Assembly: GCA_039591075.1 (NCBI GenBank)
Contig: JBDHEI010000007.1
Span: forward strand, 102,067 to 166,066
Origin: JAOTVV01 sp039591075
GTDB lineage: Bacteria > Gemmatimonadota > Gemmatimonadetes > Gemmatimonadales > GWC2-71-9
DNA: 64,000 bases
Direction of reading: 5' to 3'
The translations under genes and the position numbers were made by a program. Shown piece by piece: positions 8,721 through 18,528 of this stretch. The first letter of the stretch is position 1. Every line of letters starts with the position of its first letter. The notes under the pieces were generated by a model. That model was not told the origin of the DNA, did not search any database, and saw nothing but the letters and a program-made list of their open reading frames with translations.

Positions 8721-9761
8721 TCAGGCCGGGGGCCGATGGGGTGCCGACGGGCCCGCGTGGTGGCAGGCGACCAGCCGGCCAACCCGGATCTCGCGCAGCG
8801 GTGGGACCTCGCGCCGACACCGCTCGTCCTTTGCTGGATGCGGGCACCGTGGGTAGAAAGGACACGCATCGGCCGGTCGTGATCCGGGTTGCGGCTCGAC
8901 CTGAGCCGGGTCGGGGCCCGCGGACCTGCTCGCCGGCTCTCCCGCCATCGGACGCCGCCGGGCGCGCTGTGGGTCGGGGATTGGTATCGCGGCGAGGAGC
9001 GTTGTGGTGTACGGATGCGTCGGGGCCGCGAACAGCTGTGGGGTCTGGGCGATCTCGACCAGCTTGCCGAAGTACATGACCGCTACGCGATCGGCGAGAT
9101 GGCGAACCACCGCCAGGTCGTGCGCGATAAAGAGGTACGTGAGCGATCGCCGCTCTCGCAGATCGGCGAGCAGATTCAGCACCTGTGCCTGCACCGATAC
9201 GTCCAGCGCCGAAACCGGTTCGTCGAGGACGATGAACTGTGGCTCCACCGACAGCGCGCGAGCGATGCCCACGCGCTGCCGCTGACCGCCCGACAGCTCG
9301 TGCGGATACCGGTCGACGAGGACCGGATCTAGGCCCACCTCACCAAACAATGTGCGCACTCGCATGTCGAGGTCGCCGCGCCGTGCCAGGCGGTGGACGG
9401 TCATCGGTTCACGCACGGCCGATCCGATCGTCATCCTGGGATTGAGCGATCCGGCCGAATCCTGGAACACGATCTGCATGCGACGGCGGAGCGCTCGGAG
9501 GGTCCGCCGATCTGCCGTCAGCACGTCGGTGCCGTCGAAGTGCACGGTCCCGCTGTTCGCGGTGAGCAGCCGCAGGATCAGCCGACCGAGGGTAGTCTTG
9601 CCGCTCCCGCTCTCGCCGACCAGTCCCAGTGACTCCCCCCGAGCGATCGCGAGGCTGACCTCGTCCACCGCCCGGACGGTCCGCGTCCGACCGAACAGAC
9701 CTCCTCCGGCGCGGAACGTCTTCGAGAGCCGATCGACCGTGAGAAGGGACTCGCCGTTCAT
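8721..9761 (-). CDS. dppF: Oligopeptide/dipeptide ABC transporter ATPase (DppF/OppF type)
   Basis: A 346-residue ATPase with Walker A GESGSGKTTLGR, signature LSGGQRQRVGIARAL and Walker B FIVLDEPVSALD. The C-terminal oligopeptide extension carries four cysteines (ACPFYPRCPHP...RCRREVPP) typical of Opp/Dpp ATPases, which bind an iron-sulfur cluster in some members. Its ATG overlaps the dppD stop. It energises uptake with DppD and the two permeases encoded upstream. Confidence 0.92.
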   Translation of the reverse strand: MNGESLLTVDRLSKTFRAGGGLFGRTRTVRAVDEVSLAIARGESLGLVGESGSGKTTLGRLILRLLTANSGTVHFDGTDVLTADRRTLRALRRRMQIVFQDSAGSLNPRMTIGSAVREPMTVHRLARRGDLDMRVRTLFGEVGLDPVLVDRYPHELSGGQRQRVGIARALSVEPQFIVLDEPVSALDVSVQAQVLNLLADLRERRSLTYLFIAHDLAVVRHLADRVAVMYFGKLVEIAQTPQLFAAPTHPYTTTLLAAIPIPDPQRARRRPMAGEPASRSAGPDPAQVEPQPGSRPADACPFYPRCPHPAKDERCRREVPPLREIRVGRLVACHHAGPSAPHRPPA

Positions 9762-10738
9762 CGGACCCTCCGGTGCGGCTCATCCGAGAGCCAGCAGCGG
9801 ACGTCGCCAGCCGTCGTCGGTGTGAGTTCCGGGTGGGACGTGCGGCATCGATCCCACGCGTGAACGCATCGAGGATGAAAGCGGCACCCGACCGGCCAGG
9901 CAGCGGCGTTTGGCACGGAGCCAGCGATGACCGACAGCCGGGTCACCGGTCGATCCAGTTGAGGCACCGCTTTGAGCAGTGCTTCGGTGTACGGGTGCTT
10001 CGGGTGCTCGAAGATCGCGGCCGCTGAGGCCTGCTCGATGATTTGCCCGCCGTACATCACCGCAATGCGATCGGCGAGTCCCGCGACGACCCCGAGATCG
10101 TGGGAGATGAGCAGCATGGCCATCCCCAGGCGCCCCTGGAGTTCCGCCAGCAGCTCCAGGATCTGCGCCTGCACGGTGACATCCAGGGCCGTCGTGGGCT
10201 CGTCGGCGAGGAGGATCTTCGGCTCGCAGGAGAGCGCGATGGCGATCATCACCCGCTGTTGCATTCCTCCGCTCAGCTCGTGCGGATAGGCACCCAGCCG
10301 CTCGGCCGCCTCGGGAATTCCTACCAACTCGAGCAAGTCGGACGCGCGGGCCCGCGCGGCTGCGCGCGAGATGGTGCGGTGGGCGCGCAGCGTTTCCGTG
10401 ATCTGGGTTTCGACCGTCAGAACCGGATTCAGGCTCGTCGCGGGCTCTTGAAACACCATGGCGATCTCCGCGCCGCGGATGCGACGCAGCTCGCGCGCCT
10501 TGAGCGCGAGGAGATTCACGCCACCAAATTCGACTACGCTCTCGGGCTCGATGCGCCCCGGCTCGTCGATGAGCCCGAGCATGGAGAGCGCGGTCACCGT
10601 TTTGCCACACCCCGATTCCCCGACGATGGCCAGCGTCTCGCCCACGTCGAGGGTGAAGGTCACCCCATCGACCGCGCGGGTTGCGGGACTGCCGGCAAAC
10701 GTGGTGCGGAGGTCGCGAACATCGAGGAGCGGTTTCAT
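9758..10738 (-). CDS. dppD: Oligopeptide/dipeptide ABC transporter ATPase (DppD/OppD type)
   Basis: A 326-residue ATPase with Walker A GESGCGKTVTALS, Q-loop MVFQEPATSLNP, signature LSGGMQQRVMIAIAL and Walker B ILLADEPTTALDV. The C-terminal cysteine-containing extension (VGCRFHPRCVHAWDRC) is that of peptide importers. It overlaps its neighbours by 4 nt at both ends. The substrate of the system is unknown and could also be nickel or a peptide-like compound. Confidence 0.92.
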   Translation of the reverse strand: MKPLLDVRDLRTTFAGSPATRAVDGVTFTLDVGETLAIVGESGCGKTVTALSMLGLIDEPGRIEPESVVEFGGVNLLALKARELRRIRGAEIAMVFQEPATSLNPVLTVETQITETLRAHRTISRAAARARASDLLELVGIPEAAERLGAYPHELSGGMQQRVMIAIALSCEPKILLADEPTTALDVTVQAQILELLAELQGRLGMAMLLISHDLGVVAGLADRIAVMYGGQIIEQASAAAIFEHPKHPYTEALLKAVPQLDRPVTRLSVIAGSVPNAAAWPVGCRFHPRCVHAWDRCRTSHPELTPTTAGDVRCWLSDEPHRRVR

Positions 10739-11571
10739 CGGGAACGCGGGTCGAGGGCGCGCCGTACTCCGTCACCGAGCAGACTGAACGCCAGCACTGT
10801 GACGACGATCGCCAGTCCCGGGAAGAGCGCCACCCAGGGCGCGGTGCGCAGCACCTGCTGGCCATCGGCGATGATCTGCCCCCACGACGGTGTTGGAGGA
10901 CGCACACCGACACCCAAGTAGGAGAGCCCCGCCTCGAGCAGGATCATCTGACCAATGCCGAGCGTCGCCATCACGATGATCGGGCCCGCGATGTTGGGCA
11001 GGAGGTGCCGCCCCACGATGCCGCGGAGGCCGAGACCGACTGCGCGCGCCGCTGCGATGAACTGTCGGCTCTTCACGCTCAACACCTCGGCGCGAACGAT
11101 GCGACTCGTGTCAAACCAACTGGTGAGCCCGAGAATCAGGACGAGACCCACCACGCCGACATCCTCCCACAATGCCACCACGACGAGCACGAGGAACAGG
11201 CGGGGCATGGCCAGGGCGCCGTCGACGCCGCGCATGAGCACCTGGTCCAGCAGCCCGCCGGCGAGACCGGCCGCGAGGCCCACCGCGGTTCCCAACACGA
11301 TCGAGACCGCGACCGACAGCACGGCGATGCTGAGGGATATCCTCGCACCGTGCAGCACGCGGCTCAGGAGATCCCGGCTGTAGAAGTCGGTGCCGAATGG
11401 GTGGGCCAGCGATGGTGGCTGGTATTGCTTTCCGACGAGGTCGAGCTGTGCGGTGGGATCGTGAGACGCCACGACCGATGCGAAGGTGGCGAGCACCGCG
11501 AAGAGCACCACGAGGGCGAGGCCGACGCGCGCGCGCCGATCCTGCCACACGAGCCGGAGGGTTCGGCTCAT
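10735..11571 (-). CDS. dppC: Peptide ABC transporter permease (DppC/OppC type)
   Basis: A 278-residue permease. An N-terminal TM segment (about residues 16-35) is followed by the periplasmic GTDFYSRDLLSRVLHGARISL motif characteristic of DppC. About five more TM segments and the cytoplasmic EAA loop (AARAVGLGLRGIVGRHLLPN) follow. The ATG overlaps the dppB stop (ATGA), which fixes the start even though the frame is open upstream. Confidence 0.92.
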   Translation of the reverse strand: MSRTLRLVWQDRRARVGLALVVLFAVLATFASVVASHDPTAQLDLVGKQYQPPSLAHPFGTDFYSRDLLSRVLHGARISLSIAVLSVAVSIVLGTAVGLAAGLAGGLLDQVLMRGVDGALAMPRLFLVLVVVALWEDVGVVGLVLILGLTSWFDTSRIVRAEVLSVKSRQFIAAARAVGLGLRGIVGRHLLPNIAGPIIVMATLGIGQMILLEAGLSYLGVGVRPPTPSWGQIIADGQQVLRTAPWVALFPGLAIVVTVLAFSLLGDGVRRALDPRSR

Positions 11572-12542
11572 GCCGTCTCCCGTGTGCGCGGATCGAGCAC
11601 CCGGTACAGAATGTCTGCGATCAGGTTGCCGAGCACGACCATGACCGCGGCGAGCACCGCCGCTCCCGTGACGACGAAATAGTCCCGTCCGTGGATTGCG
11701 TCGACGGTGAGCTTGCCCATCCCAGGCCACGCGAAGACGGTCTCGACCAGTACCGTCCCACCGAGCAGCAGAGGGAACGCGAGTCCGAAGAGCGTGATGA
11801 CCGGGAGCAGCGCGTTCCGCAGCGCATGATGCATCACCACCGTCCACTGCGCCAAGCCCTTGGCGCGGGCGGTCCGAATGAAATCCTGTCGGATGACGTC
11901 GAGCATGGCCGCCCGCTGGAACCGGGCCGTAGCGGCCGCTCCGATGGCACCGAGGGTGATGGCTGGCAACGTCAGGTGCCGAATGCGATCCCAGGCCTGC
12001 CCGAACAGGGAGAGCTGGTCGTAGATGACGGGATCCGTTGCCCCGGCCACGGGAAGCCAGCGCAGCGTCTCGCCGAAGAGGAGCAGCAGCACGATCCCGA
12101 GCCAGAACACGGGGGTCGAATACACGGTCAGCGAGACCAAGGACAGGACGTCGTCGACCCGCGACCCGGCCCGGAGGCCCTGAACCACTCCGAGGCCGAT
12201 GCCGAAGGCGAACGTGACCACCAGGGCCGCCACGGCGAGGAGCAGCGTGTTCGGGAGCCGGTCCCGGATTGCGTGCCACGCCGGGCGATGCTCACGGTAG
12301 GAGTAGCCGAAATCGCCCTGCGCCAGATTGCCAAGGTACCGCACGTACTGCTCGAGGATCGGGCGATCCAGACCGAAGGCACGCCGCTGCTGCTCGACGA
12401 CGGTCCGCGGAACCAGCATGGAGCTACTGGTGCTGCCGAGTGGATCTCCGGGCGCGAGCTGTAGCAGGAGGAACGTGAGCGTTCCCACCAGGAAGACGAT
12501 CGCCACCGCTTGGAGCAGGCGTGCCGCGACGAACCGATGCAC
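11568..12542 (-). CDS. dppB: Peptide ABC transporter permease (DppB/OppB type)
   Basis: A 324-residue permease with six TM segments. The N-terminal pattern FLVGTLTFLLLQLAPGDPLG is the DppB hallmark, and the EAA loop reads TARAKGLAQWTVVMHHALRNALLPV. The frame is open upstream, but GTG at 12542 lies 3 nt after the binding-protein stop and begins the conserved N-terminus. Confidence 0.92.
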   Translation of the reverse strand: MHRFVAARLLQAVAIVFLVGTLTFLLLQLAPGDPLGSTSSSMLVPRTVVEQQRRAFGLDRPILEQYVRYLGNLAQGDFGYSYREHRPAWHAIRDRLPNTLLLAVAALVVTFAFGIGLGVVQGLRAGSRVDDVLSLVSLTVYSTPVFWLGIVLLLLFGETLRWLPVAGATDPVIYDQLSLFGQAWDRIRHLTLPAITLGAIGAAATARFQRAAMLDVIRQDFIRTARAKGLAQWTVVMHHALRNALLPVITLFGLAFPLLLGGTVLVETVFAWPGMGKLTVDAIHGRDYFVVTGAAVLAAVMVVLGNLIADILYRVLDPRTRETA

Positions 12543-12544
12543 GC

Positions 12545-14200
12545 TCAGTTGACGTAGCGGTCCCGCGGAAGACGGCGGTCGGTCGGCACGCGCCACAGCG
12601 AGAGGGTGGCCGTCAAGTTGTCTCCGCGGATCGACACATTCTCGAACCGGCGGTGGACGCCGGCCTTCGGAACCGTGCAGCTGATCCAGATGGCGGGAGC
12701 GTCGGCATTGATCAGGGACACGGCATCGGTCCAACGTCTGCGAGCGGTCTCGATGTCCCGGGCATCGAGCGCAGCGCGAACGGCGCGATCGACGTCGGGG
12801 TTGACGTACGAGCCAAAGTTGAAGCCGCCGAGGGCATCCCGTGTCCAGACTTCGCTGATGGAGGCGGGGCTCGGATCTCCGCCATAGGACCCGTAGAACA
12901 CGTCGAACCTGCCTGCTTCCGCTCGCTGGAGAAACGTGTTGAAGTCCAGCTCGGTGATCCGCATCTCCACCCCGAGACTCTTGAGTTGCTCCTGGATGAT
13001 TTGTGCGAAGCGGCGACGCTGCGCGCTGGTCTCGGGCACAATGATCGAAAAGCTGAGCCGCCGACCGTTGCGATCCAGGACACCGTCTCCATCGGAGTCA
13101 TGCCACCCCAATTGGGTGAGCTCGCGCCGGGCGCGTGCCGCGTCGTACAGGAGCCGCTCATACTCGGCGCCGTAGATCCACAATGCGGGGCTCACCGGCC
13201 CGTCCGCCACAATGCCGTCCGCGCCGTCGACCGCACGCACGGCCGCCACGCGGTCCACGCCGACCGCGAGGGCCCGACGCAGCGCGCGGTCGGCGAACAG
13301 GGGGTGCGGCCGAGTCGGGTCGGCCGGGTCCCGGAAGTTGAAGAGGAGATAGCTATAGAAAGTGGACGGCTGGTAGGCGATGGCGCGGACCTCGTCCGAG
13401 GTCTCGGTTCGTTGCACGGCCTCGGGAGGCAGATAGTTGAGAACGTCCACACTTCCCGAAAACAACTGCGTGATCGCGGCCGACATGTCGCCGCTGGTGG
13501 ACCGCCAGATCACGCGTCGCAGCCCTGGGCGGGCGAGGAAGTATGCCGAATCCGCCACCAACTCCACTGATTCTCCGGCCCGCCATTGAACGAAGCGATA
13601 GGGTCCGGCCCCAATCGGGTTGCGGCCGAACGGATGGGAGACCAGTTCCCCACGCGGTACCGCCTCCAGCAGGTGTCTCGGCAGGATCCACATGTGGTAC
13701 ACCGCGTCGAACAACTGCTCCAGATATGGTCGCGGGAATCGGAACGCAACCGTGTACGGATCGCGCACGTCCACGCCGGCGATTTGGAGCACCCGAGGTC
13801 GCGCGGGCGAACCCACCAGCGAGTCGCGATAGACCTCGTAGGTGAAGGCGACGTCCTCGGCGGTGAGGGGCACGCCGTCATGCCAACGCGCATCAGGGTT
13901 CAACGAGAACACGAGCGTCAGGGAGTCCTCGCGAGTCCAGGAACTCGCGAGCCTCGGCTCGAAGCTCGTTGGGTCGACGGTGTTCAAGTCCGGGCCCAGG
14001 TCGGCCAGTCTCGTGAAGACGAGGTCGATGATCGATCGCGCGATATCTCCCTGCGCGCTCGGGGGGAACAGCACGTCGGCCTCGGCAGGTGTCGCAATCA
14101 CGGCCGTGCCACACCAATCGTCGGGGCAAGGCGCCGGTTGCTCGGCGACGCACGCGGTGGCCAGCACTCCTGCGATCAGGGCGGCACAGATCCGAGGCAT
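12545..14200 (-). CDS. Peptide ABC transporter substrate-binding lipoprotein (SBP_bac_5)
   Basis: A 551-residue family-5 extracellular binding protein. Signal MPRICAALIAGVLATAC gives a lipobox cysteine at residue 17, so it is membrane-anchored. Family motifs include the ARWHDGVPLTAEDVAFTYE segment, NPIGAGPYRF, and LRRALAVGVDR. GGAGG lies 6 nt before the ATG at 14200, favouring this over earlier in-frame ATGs. It heads the importer genes and starts 41 nt after the lplA stop, so it may share the gcv transcript. Confidence 0.9.
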   Translation of the reverse strand: MPRICAALIAGVLATACVAEQPAPCPDDWCGTAVIATPAEADVLFPPSAQGDIARSIIDLVFTRLADLGPDLNTVDPTSFEPRLASSWTREDSLTLVFSLNPDARWHDGVPLTAEDVAFTYEVYRDSLVGSPARPRVLQIAGVDVRDPYTVAFRFPRPYLEQLFDAVYHMWILPRHLLEAVPRGELVSHPFGRNPIGAGPYRFVQWRAGESVELVADSAYFLARPGLRRVIWRSTSGDMSAAITQLFSGSVDVLNYLPPEAVQRTETSDEVRAIAYQPSTFYSYLLFNFRDPADPTRPHPLFADRALRRALAVGVDRVAAVRAVDGADGIVADGPVSPALWIYGAEYERLLYDAARARRELTQLGWHDSDGDGVLDRNGRRLSFSIIVPETSAQRRRFAQIIQEQLKSLGVEMRITELDFNTFLQRAEAGRFDVFYGSYGGDPSPASISEVWTRDALGGFNFGSYVNPDVDRAVRAALDARDIETARRRWTDAVSLINADAPAIWISCTVPKAGVHRRFENVSIRGDNLTATLSLWRVPTDRRLPRDRYVN

Positions 14201-14241
14201 CAGTGGCCTCCGTTGTCGGTCCATCGATTCGGGGGCCGGCG

Positions 14242-15084
14242 TCACCGACGCCACGTCCAAGCGGCGTCAGCGAAGCGGGCCAGGTCGTCCGTAGTCGGCA
14301 CGATCGTGTCGGTGCTCCAGGTCCCGCCCCACGCGGCCCGCGCCTCCGCGACCATCGCGTTGGCGACTTCCTCGAAGTGCACGGCGCGCCCAAGCACCGC
14401 CTGGAGGGACGTCGCACCGGATGGACCCGCGGCTCGACGTGTCACCCGTGCCACGAGGTCCTGACCGTCTTCGAGCAGCAGCGATCCGTGCTGCAACAGC
14501 GCGCCGCGCTCTCGAACTTGTGCGCTACCCACGAGCTTCCGTCCACCCACCACGATCTCGCCGCCGACGGACACAGCGAAGCAAGGCCCCGCCGGAGGAC
14601 CGAGGCGCGTGGTCGGTGGGGCGGCGAGGACCGCGGGTGCACCAATCCGGTTGAGGGCACCCGCGAGCATCTCGTGAATCGAAAGGTACGCATTCCCGAG
14701 AGACCCGAACACATGCTGAGGCGCGGCGACCGAATAGGTCACCTCGTGCTCGTGCCACACGGCGCGGCCGCCGGTGGGGCGGCGAACGGCGTCGAGACCG
14801 AGACGAGCGATTTCGTCGCGGTCGTACCGCGCGCTCGCGGGCTCGTTGCGGCCAAACGAAAGACAGGGTGGATGCCAGCGATAGAGGCGCAGAGCGGCTG
14901 AACCCTCCTGGGCGAGGCGCAGGAGGGCCCAATCGATCGCCATGTTTTCGGGGCCGGATCGCCCACCGGGGTCGACCGTGAGCCGCCATGGTAACGTGGC
15001 TCGACTGTCAGGGAGATCGACCGATCGCGCAAGGGCGGGTCCGCCGCCTCGCGCTCGGGGTCCGGCCGTCCCGCGACTCGTCAC
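14242..15084 (-). CDS. lplA: Lipoate-protein ligase / octanoyltransferase family protein
   Basis: A 280-residue BPL_LplA_LipB-fold protein. The RRPTGGRAVWHEHEVTYSV motif binds the acyl-adenylate or acyl donor, and the family lysine occurs in GGRKLVGSAQVR. The start is taken as the GTG at 15084, whose GTGA overlaps the gcvP stop; GGAG precedes it. LplA (lipoate salvage), LipM (octanoyl transfer) and LipL share this fold and cannot be separated by eye. Coupling to gcvP and gcvH implies it lipoylates GcvH. Confidence 0.82.
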   Translation of the reverse strand: MTSRGTAGPRARGGGPALARSVDLPDSRATLPWRLTVDPGGRSGPENMAIDWALLRLAQEGSAALRLYRWHPPCLSFGRNEPASARYDRDEIARLGLDAVRRPTGGRAVWHEHEVTYSVAAPQHVFGSLGNAYLSIHEMLAGALNRIGAPAVLAAPPTTRLGPPAGPCFAVSVGGEIVVGGRKLVGSAQVRERGALLQHGSLLLEDGQDLVARVTRRAAGPSGATSLQAVLGRAVHFEEVANAMVAEARAAWGGTWSTDTIVPTTDDLARFADAAWTWRR

Positions 15085-17981
15085 GCTGCTCCGGCCGGTT
15101 CGTACGCCTCCAGCGGCGGGCACGTGCAGACGAGATTCCGGTCACCATGCGCCGCATCGGCGCGCCCCGTCGGGGGCCACACCTTGTGCTCCCGCGTTTC
15201 CGGTGTGGGGAAGGCGGCGCGTTCACGGGAGTACGGCCGATCCCAGTCGTCCACCAACAGATCGGACAGGGTATGCGGCGCGTTCTTGAGCAGGTTGCGT
15301 TCGGGGTCGGCCCGGCCCTCTTCGATCTCCCGGATCTCGGCGCGGATCGCGATCATCGCCCGGCAGAAGCGGTCCAACTCTTCCTTGGACTCGCTTTCCG
15401 TGGGCTCGACCATCAACGTGCCGGCCACCGGGAACGACACGGTGGGCGCGTGAAACCCGTAATCCATGAGGCGTGTGGCGATGTCGGTCACGTCCACGCC
15501 TGCCGAGTGCTTGACGGGACGGGTGTCGAGGATGCACTCGTGCGCGATCAGGCCGTTCTGGCCAGCGTAGAGCAGGTCGAAGTGCCCGTATAGTCGACGG
15601 GCGATGTAGTTCGCATTGAGGATCGCCACCTGCGTCGCCTCGGTGAGGCCGTTGCGGCCCATCATACGAATGTACGCCCACGAAATCGGGAGCACGGACG
15701 GGCTCCCCCACGGGGCGGCAGACACCGTCCCGCAGGACTGCTCGATCCCAAGTGGGACGATGGGGTGGTCCGGCAGGAACGGCATCAGATGCTCGGCGAC
15801 CCCGATGGGACCCATGCCCGGTCCGCCCCCGCCGTGCGGAATGGCGAACGTCTTGTGGAGATTGAGGTGACAGACGTCGGCACCGATATCTCCGGGCCGG
15901 GCGATGCCGACCATGGCATTCAGGTTCGCGCCATCCAGATAGACCTGGCCGCCGTTGGTGTGGATCACGTCGCACATCTCGCGGATCGTGGCCTCGAACA
16001 CCCCGTGGGTCGAGGGATAGGTGATCATCAGCGCGGCCAGATCGTTCCGGTACTGCCCGGCCTTGGCGCGTAAATCGTCCATCTCGACGTTGCCGTCCTC
16101 GTCGGTCTTGACCACGACCACCTTCAACCCCGCCATCACGGCACTGGCCGGATTGGTCCCGTGGGCCGACTGCGGGATCAGGCAGACGGCGCGGTGACCC
16201 TCGCCTTTGGCGCGCAGATACGCGCGAATCACGAGGAGTCCCGCGAACTCGCCCTGTGAGCCGGCGTTGGGCTGGAGCGAGACGCCCGGAAATCCAGTGA
16301 TTTCGGAGAGGTACGAAGACAGCTCGTCGAAGAGCTGCGTGTACCCTGCCGCCTGCTCGCGGGGCGCGAACGGATGCAGGCCCCCGAATTCGGGCCAGCT
16401 CACAGGCAGCATCTCCGCCGCGGCATTGAGCTTCATCGTACAGGATCCCAACGGGATCATGGCCGACGTGAGCGAGAGATCGCGGTCCTCGAGTCGTTTG
16501 AGGTAGCGCAGCATCTCGGTCTCGGAGTGATACCGATTGAAGCACTCGTGCACGAGATACGGCGACGTCCGCCTGAGGGCCGCTGGGATCGCCGACGCCG
16601 CGCCCCCCACGAGAGCCGGCACGTCCAGATCGTGCGTGGTTCCGAGAGCGAAAATCGAGATCAGGTCGGCGAGGTCACTTTCGGACGTGGTCTCGTCGAG
16701 CGTCACCCCAATCCGGGTCGGCGCGATCGACCGGAAGTTGACTCGGCTGGCGCGCGCGCTCCCGTGCACTTGGGTCACGCGACCCGCATCGGCTTCGACC
16801 GCCAGCGTGTCGAAGAACGCTTCGTGGGCGACACGGTACCCGAGCCGACGCAGCGCGTCCGCCAAGGTCACGGTGAGCGCGTGGACCCGTTCGGCTATCC
16901 GTCGAATGCCCGCCGGACCGTGATAGACGGCATACATACCGGCCATTACGGCCAGCAGCACCTGCGCGGTGCAGACGTTGCTGGTGGCCTTCTCGCGACG
17001 GATGTGTTGCTCTCGCGTCTGAAGCGCCATCCGTAAGGTCGGTCGTCCCTCGGGGTCGCGCGTGACGCCGATGAGCCGGCCCGGCACGTGGCGTTTGAAC
17101 TCCTCCTTGGTCGCGAAGTACGCGGCGTGGGGACCGCCGTATCCCAAGGGAACACCGAATCGCTGCGTGTTCCCGACCGCCACGTCGGCACCCCACTCTC
17201 CCGGCGGAACCAGGAGCGCCAGGCTCAGCAGGTCCGCCGCGGCCGTGACGATGGCGCCGGCGGCGTGGGCTCGCTCGCACAGACCGCGGAAATCGTCGAT
17301 TCGCCCTTCGGTGGACGGATACTGTACGAGCGCTCCGGCCACGTGCGCCGTGAATTCGAAATCCTGCGGGTCGGCCACTATGACCGAGATGCTCCTCGCT
17401 TCGGCGCGGGTCCGCACCACGGCGATCGTCTGGGGATGGCACCCGGTGTCCACGAAATAGACCGGATGTTCGGCATCCTTGGCCTTGGCCACCGCCATCG
17501 TGAAAGTCATCGCCTCGGCGGCCGCTGTCGCCTCGTCGAGCAGCGAGGCGTTCGCCACGGGCAGAGCGGTGAGGTCCGCCACCATCGTCTGGAACCCGAG
17601 CAGGGCCTCGAGCCGTCCCTGGGAGATCTCCGCCTGGTAGGGGGTGTACGCCGTGTACCAGCCGGGGTTCTCGAGGATGTTCCGTTGAGTCACGGGGGGG
17701 ACGATGCAGTCCGCGTACCCCATGCCGATGTACGACCGGAACACGTGGTTCTTGGCCGCGATGGTCCTGAGCGTGCGAAGCGCTTCGTGCTCCGTGAGTG
17801 CCAGGGGAAGGTCCAGCGGGCGCTGGAGCCGGATCTCTCGTGGAACGGCGGCCTCGATGAGCTCCGTCAGCGAATCGTGGCCCAGCGTGGCGAGCATATC
17901 CGCGATGGCGCTCGGCCGAGGACCGATGTGGCGCCGGACAAAAGGATCACCGTGGCGTGGGGCCGCAGTGTCGTGTGTCAT
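15081..17981 (-). CDS. gcvP: Glycine dehydrogenase (decarboxylating), P-protein
   Basis: A 966-residue single-chain P-protein carrying both halves that are split (GcvPA/GcvPB) in many bacteria. The N-terminus has FVRRHIGP and the first domain has the Y-x-PYQAEISQGRLEALLGFQT motif. The PLP lysine is in NLHKTFAIPHGGGGPG in the second half. It decarboxylates glycine and transfers aminomethyl to lipoyl-GcvH. It lies 93 nt downstream of gcvH and is coupled to lplA. No gcvT is in this window. Confidence 0.97.
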   Translation of the reverse strand: MTHDTAAPRHGDPFVRRHIGPRPSAIADMLATLGHDSLTELIEAAVPREIRLQRPLDLPLALTEHEALRTLRTIAAKNHVFRSYIGMGYADCIVPPVTQRNILENPGWYTAYTPYQAEISQGRLEALLGFQTMVADLTALPVANASLLDEATAAAEAMTFTMAVAKAKDAEHPVYFVDTGCHPQTIAVVRTRAEARSISVIVADPQDFEFTAHVAGALVQYPSTEGRIDDFRGLCERAHAAGAIVTAAADLLSLALLVPPGEWGADVAVGNTQRFGVPLGYGGPHAAYFATKEEFKRHVPGRLIGVTRDPEGRPTLRMALQTREQHIRREKATSNVCTAQVLLAVMAGMYAVYHGPAGIRRIAERVHALTVTLADALRRLGYRVAHEAFFDTLAVEADAGRVTQVHGSARASRVNFRSIAPTRIGVTLDETTSESDLADLISIFALGTTHDLDVPALVGGAASAIPAALRRTSPYLVHECFNRYHSETEMLRYLKRLEDRDLSLTSAMIPLGSCTMKLNAAAEMLPVSWPEFGGLHPFAPREQAAGYTQLFDELSSYLSEITGFPGVSLQPNAGSQGEFAGLLVIRAYLRAKGEGHRAVCLIPQSAHGTNPASAVMAGLKVVVVKTDEDGNVEMDDLRAKAGQYRNDLAALMITYPSTHGVFEATIREMCDVIHTNGGQVYLDGANLNAMVGIARPGDIGADVCHLNLHKTFAIPHGGGGPGMGPIGVAEHLMPFLPDHPIVPLGIEQSCGTVSAAPWGSPSVLPISWAYIRMMGRNGLTEATQVAILNANYIARRLYGHFDLLYAGQNGLIAHECILDTRPVKHSAGVDVTDIATRLMDYGFHAPTVSFPVAGTLMVEPTESESKEELDRFCRAMIAIRAEIREIEEGRADPERNLLKNAPHTLSDLLVDDWDRPYSRERAAFPTPETREHKVWPPTGRADAAHGDRNLVCTCPPLEAYEPAGAA

Positions 17982-18074
17982 GACTCCCTACCTCTATGCG
18001 TGCAAACGCCCCGGGGGGTCCCAGGGCGTCTCACGGCGGATCGGTTGTGTCGTCCCCCAAAACCGGCCGCCTGC

Positions 18075-18464
18075 TCACTCCCCGATGTGCTGCGCGTAGT
18101 CGGCCGCGGTTAGGAGCTGACCCAGGTCCGCTCGACTGCGGATCTCGAGTTTGAGCATCCACCCCTCACCATACGGATCGCGATTGATCAGCGCCGGGTC
18201 TGCCTCCAGCGCCTGATTGATCTCGACGACCTCCCCAGCCAGCGGGCAGAACAGTTGGGAGACGGCTTTCACGGCTTCGATGGTGCCGAACTCCTCCATT
18301 TCGTTGAACTTGGCACCGACTTCGGGCAGGTCGACGTACACCACGTCGCCGAGCTCGCCCTGCGCGTAGTCGGTGATGCCAACCACGACGATGCCGGCAT
18401 CGTCCGCCGGCCGCACGTACTCGTGCTCTTCCGTGTAGTGCAGATTGTCAGGGATCTCGGACAT
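18075..18464 (-). CDS. gcvH: Glycine cleavage system H protein
   Basis: A 129-residue lipoyl carrier protein of standard length. The lipoylation site is Lys66 in GTIEAVKAVSQ; the start MSEIPDNLHYTEEHEYV and the GEGWMLKLEI strand are typical. It shuttles the aminomethyl group between GcvP, GcvT and the L-protein. A well-formed promoter lies just upstream, so gcvH begins the gcvH-gcvP-lplA operon. Confidence 0.97.
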   Translation of the reverse strand: MSEIPDNLHYTEEHEYVRPADDAGIVVVGITDYAQGELGDVVYVDLPEVGAKFNEMEEFGTIEAVKAVSQLFCPLAGEVVEINQALEADPALINRDPYGEGWMLKLEIRSRADLGQLLTAADYAQHIGE

Positions 18465-18499
18465 GGTGTTTCCGTGGTTAGGCGTTCAACGGCGAGGGT

Positions 18500-18528
18500 A
18501 GGTTATGCGCCCCCCGTCAGCCTGTCAA
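18500..18528 (-). promoter_or_regulatory. Probable gcvH promoter
   Basis: On the minus strand, TTGACA (18528-18523), a 17-bp spacer, and TAACCT (18505-18500). It is 35 nt upstream of the gcvH ATG. The -35 box is perfect and the -10 box partial. No glycine riboswitch is evident in the roughly 100-nt gap to coaE. Confidence 0.6.

Noticed and set aside
10681..12464. Long plus-strand open frames opposite the ABC importer genes
   Set aside because: They are rich in H, R, D, E and Q typical of antisense frames in high-GC DNA, and the minus strand encodes clear permeases there.
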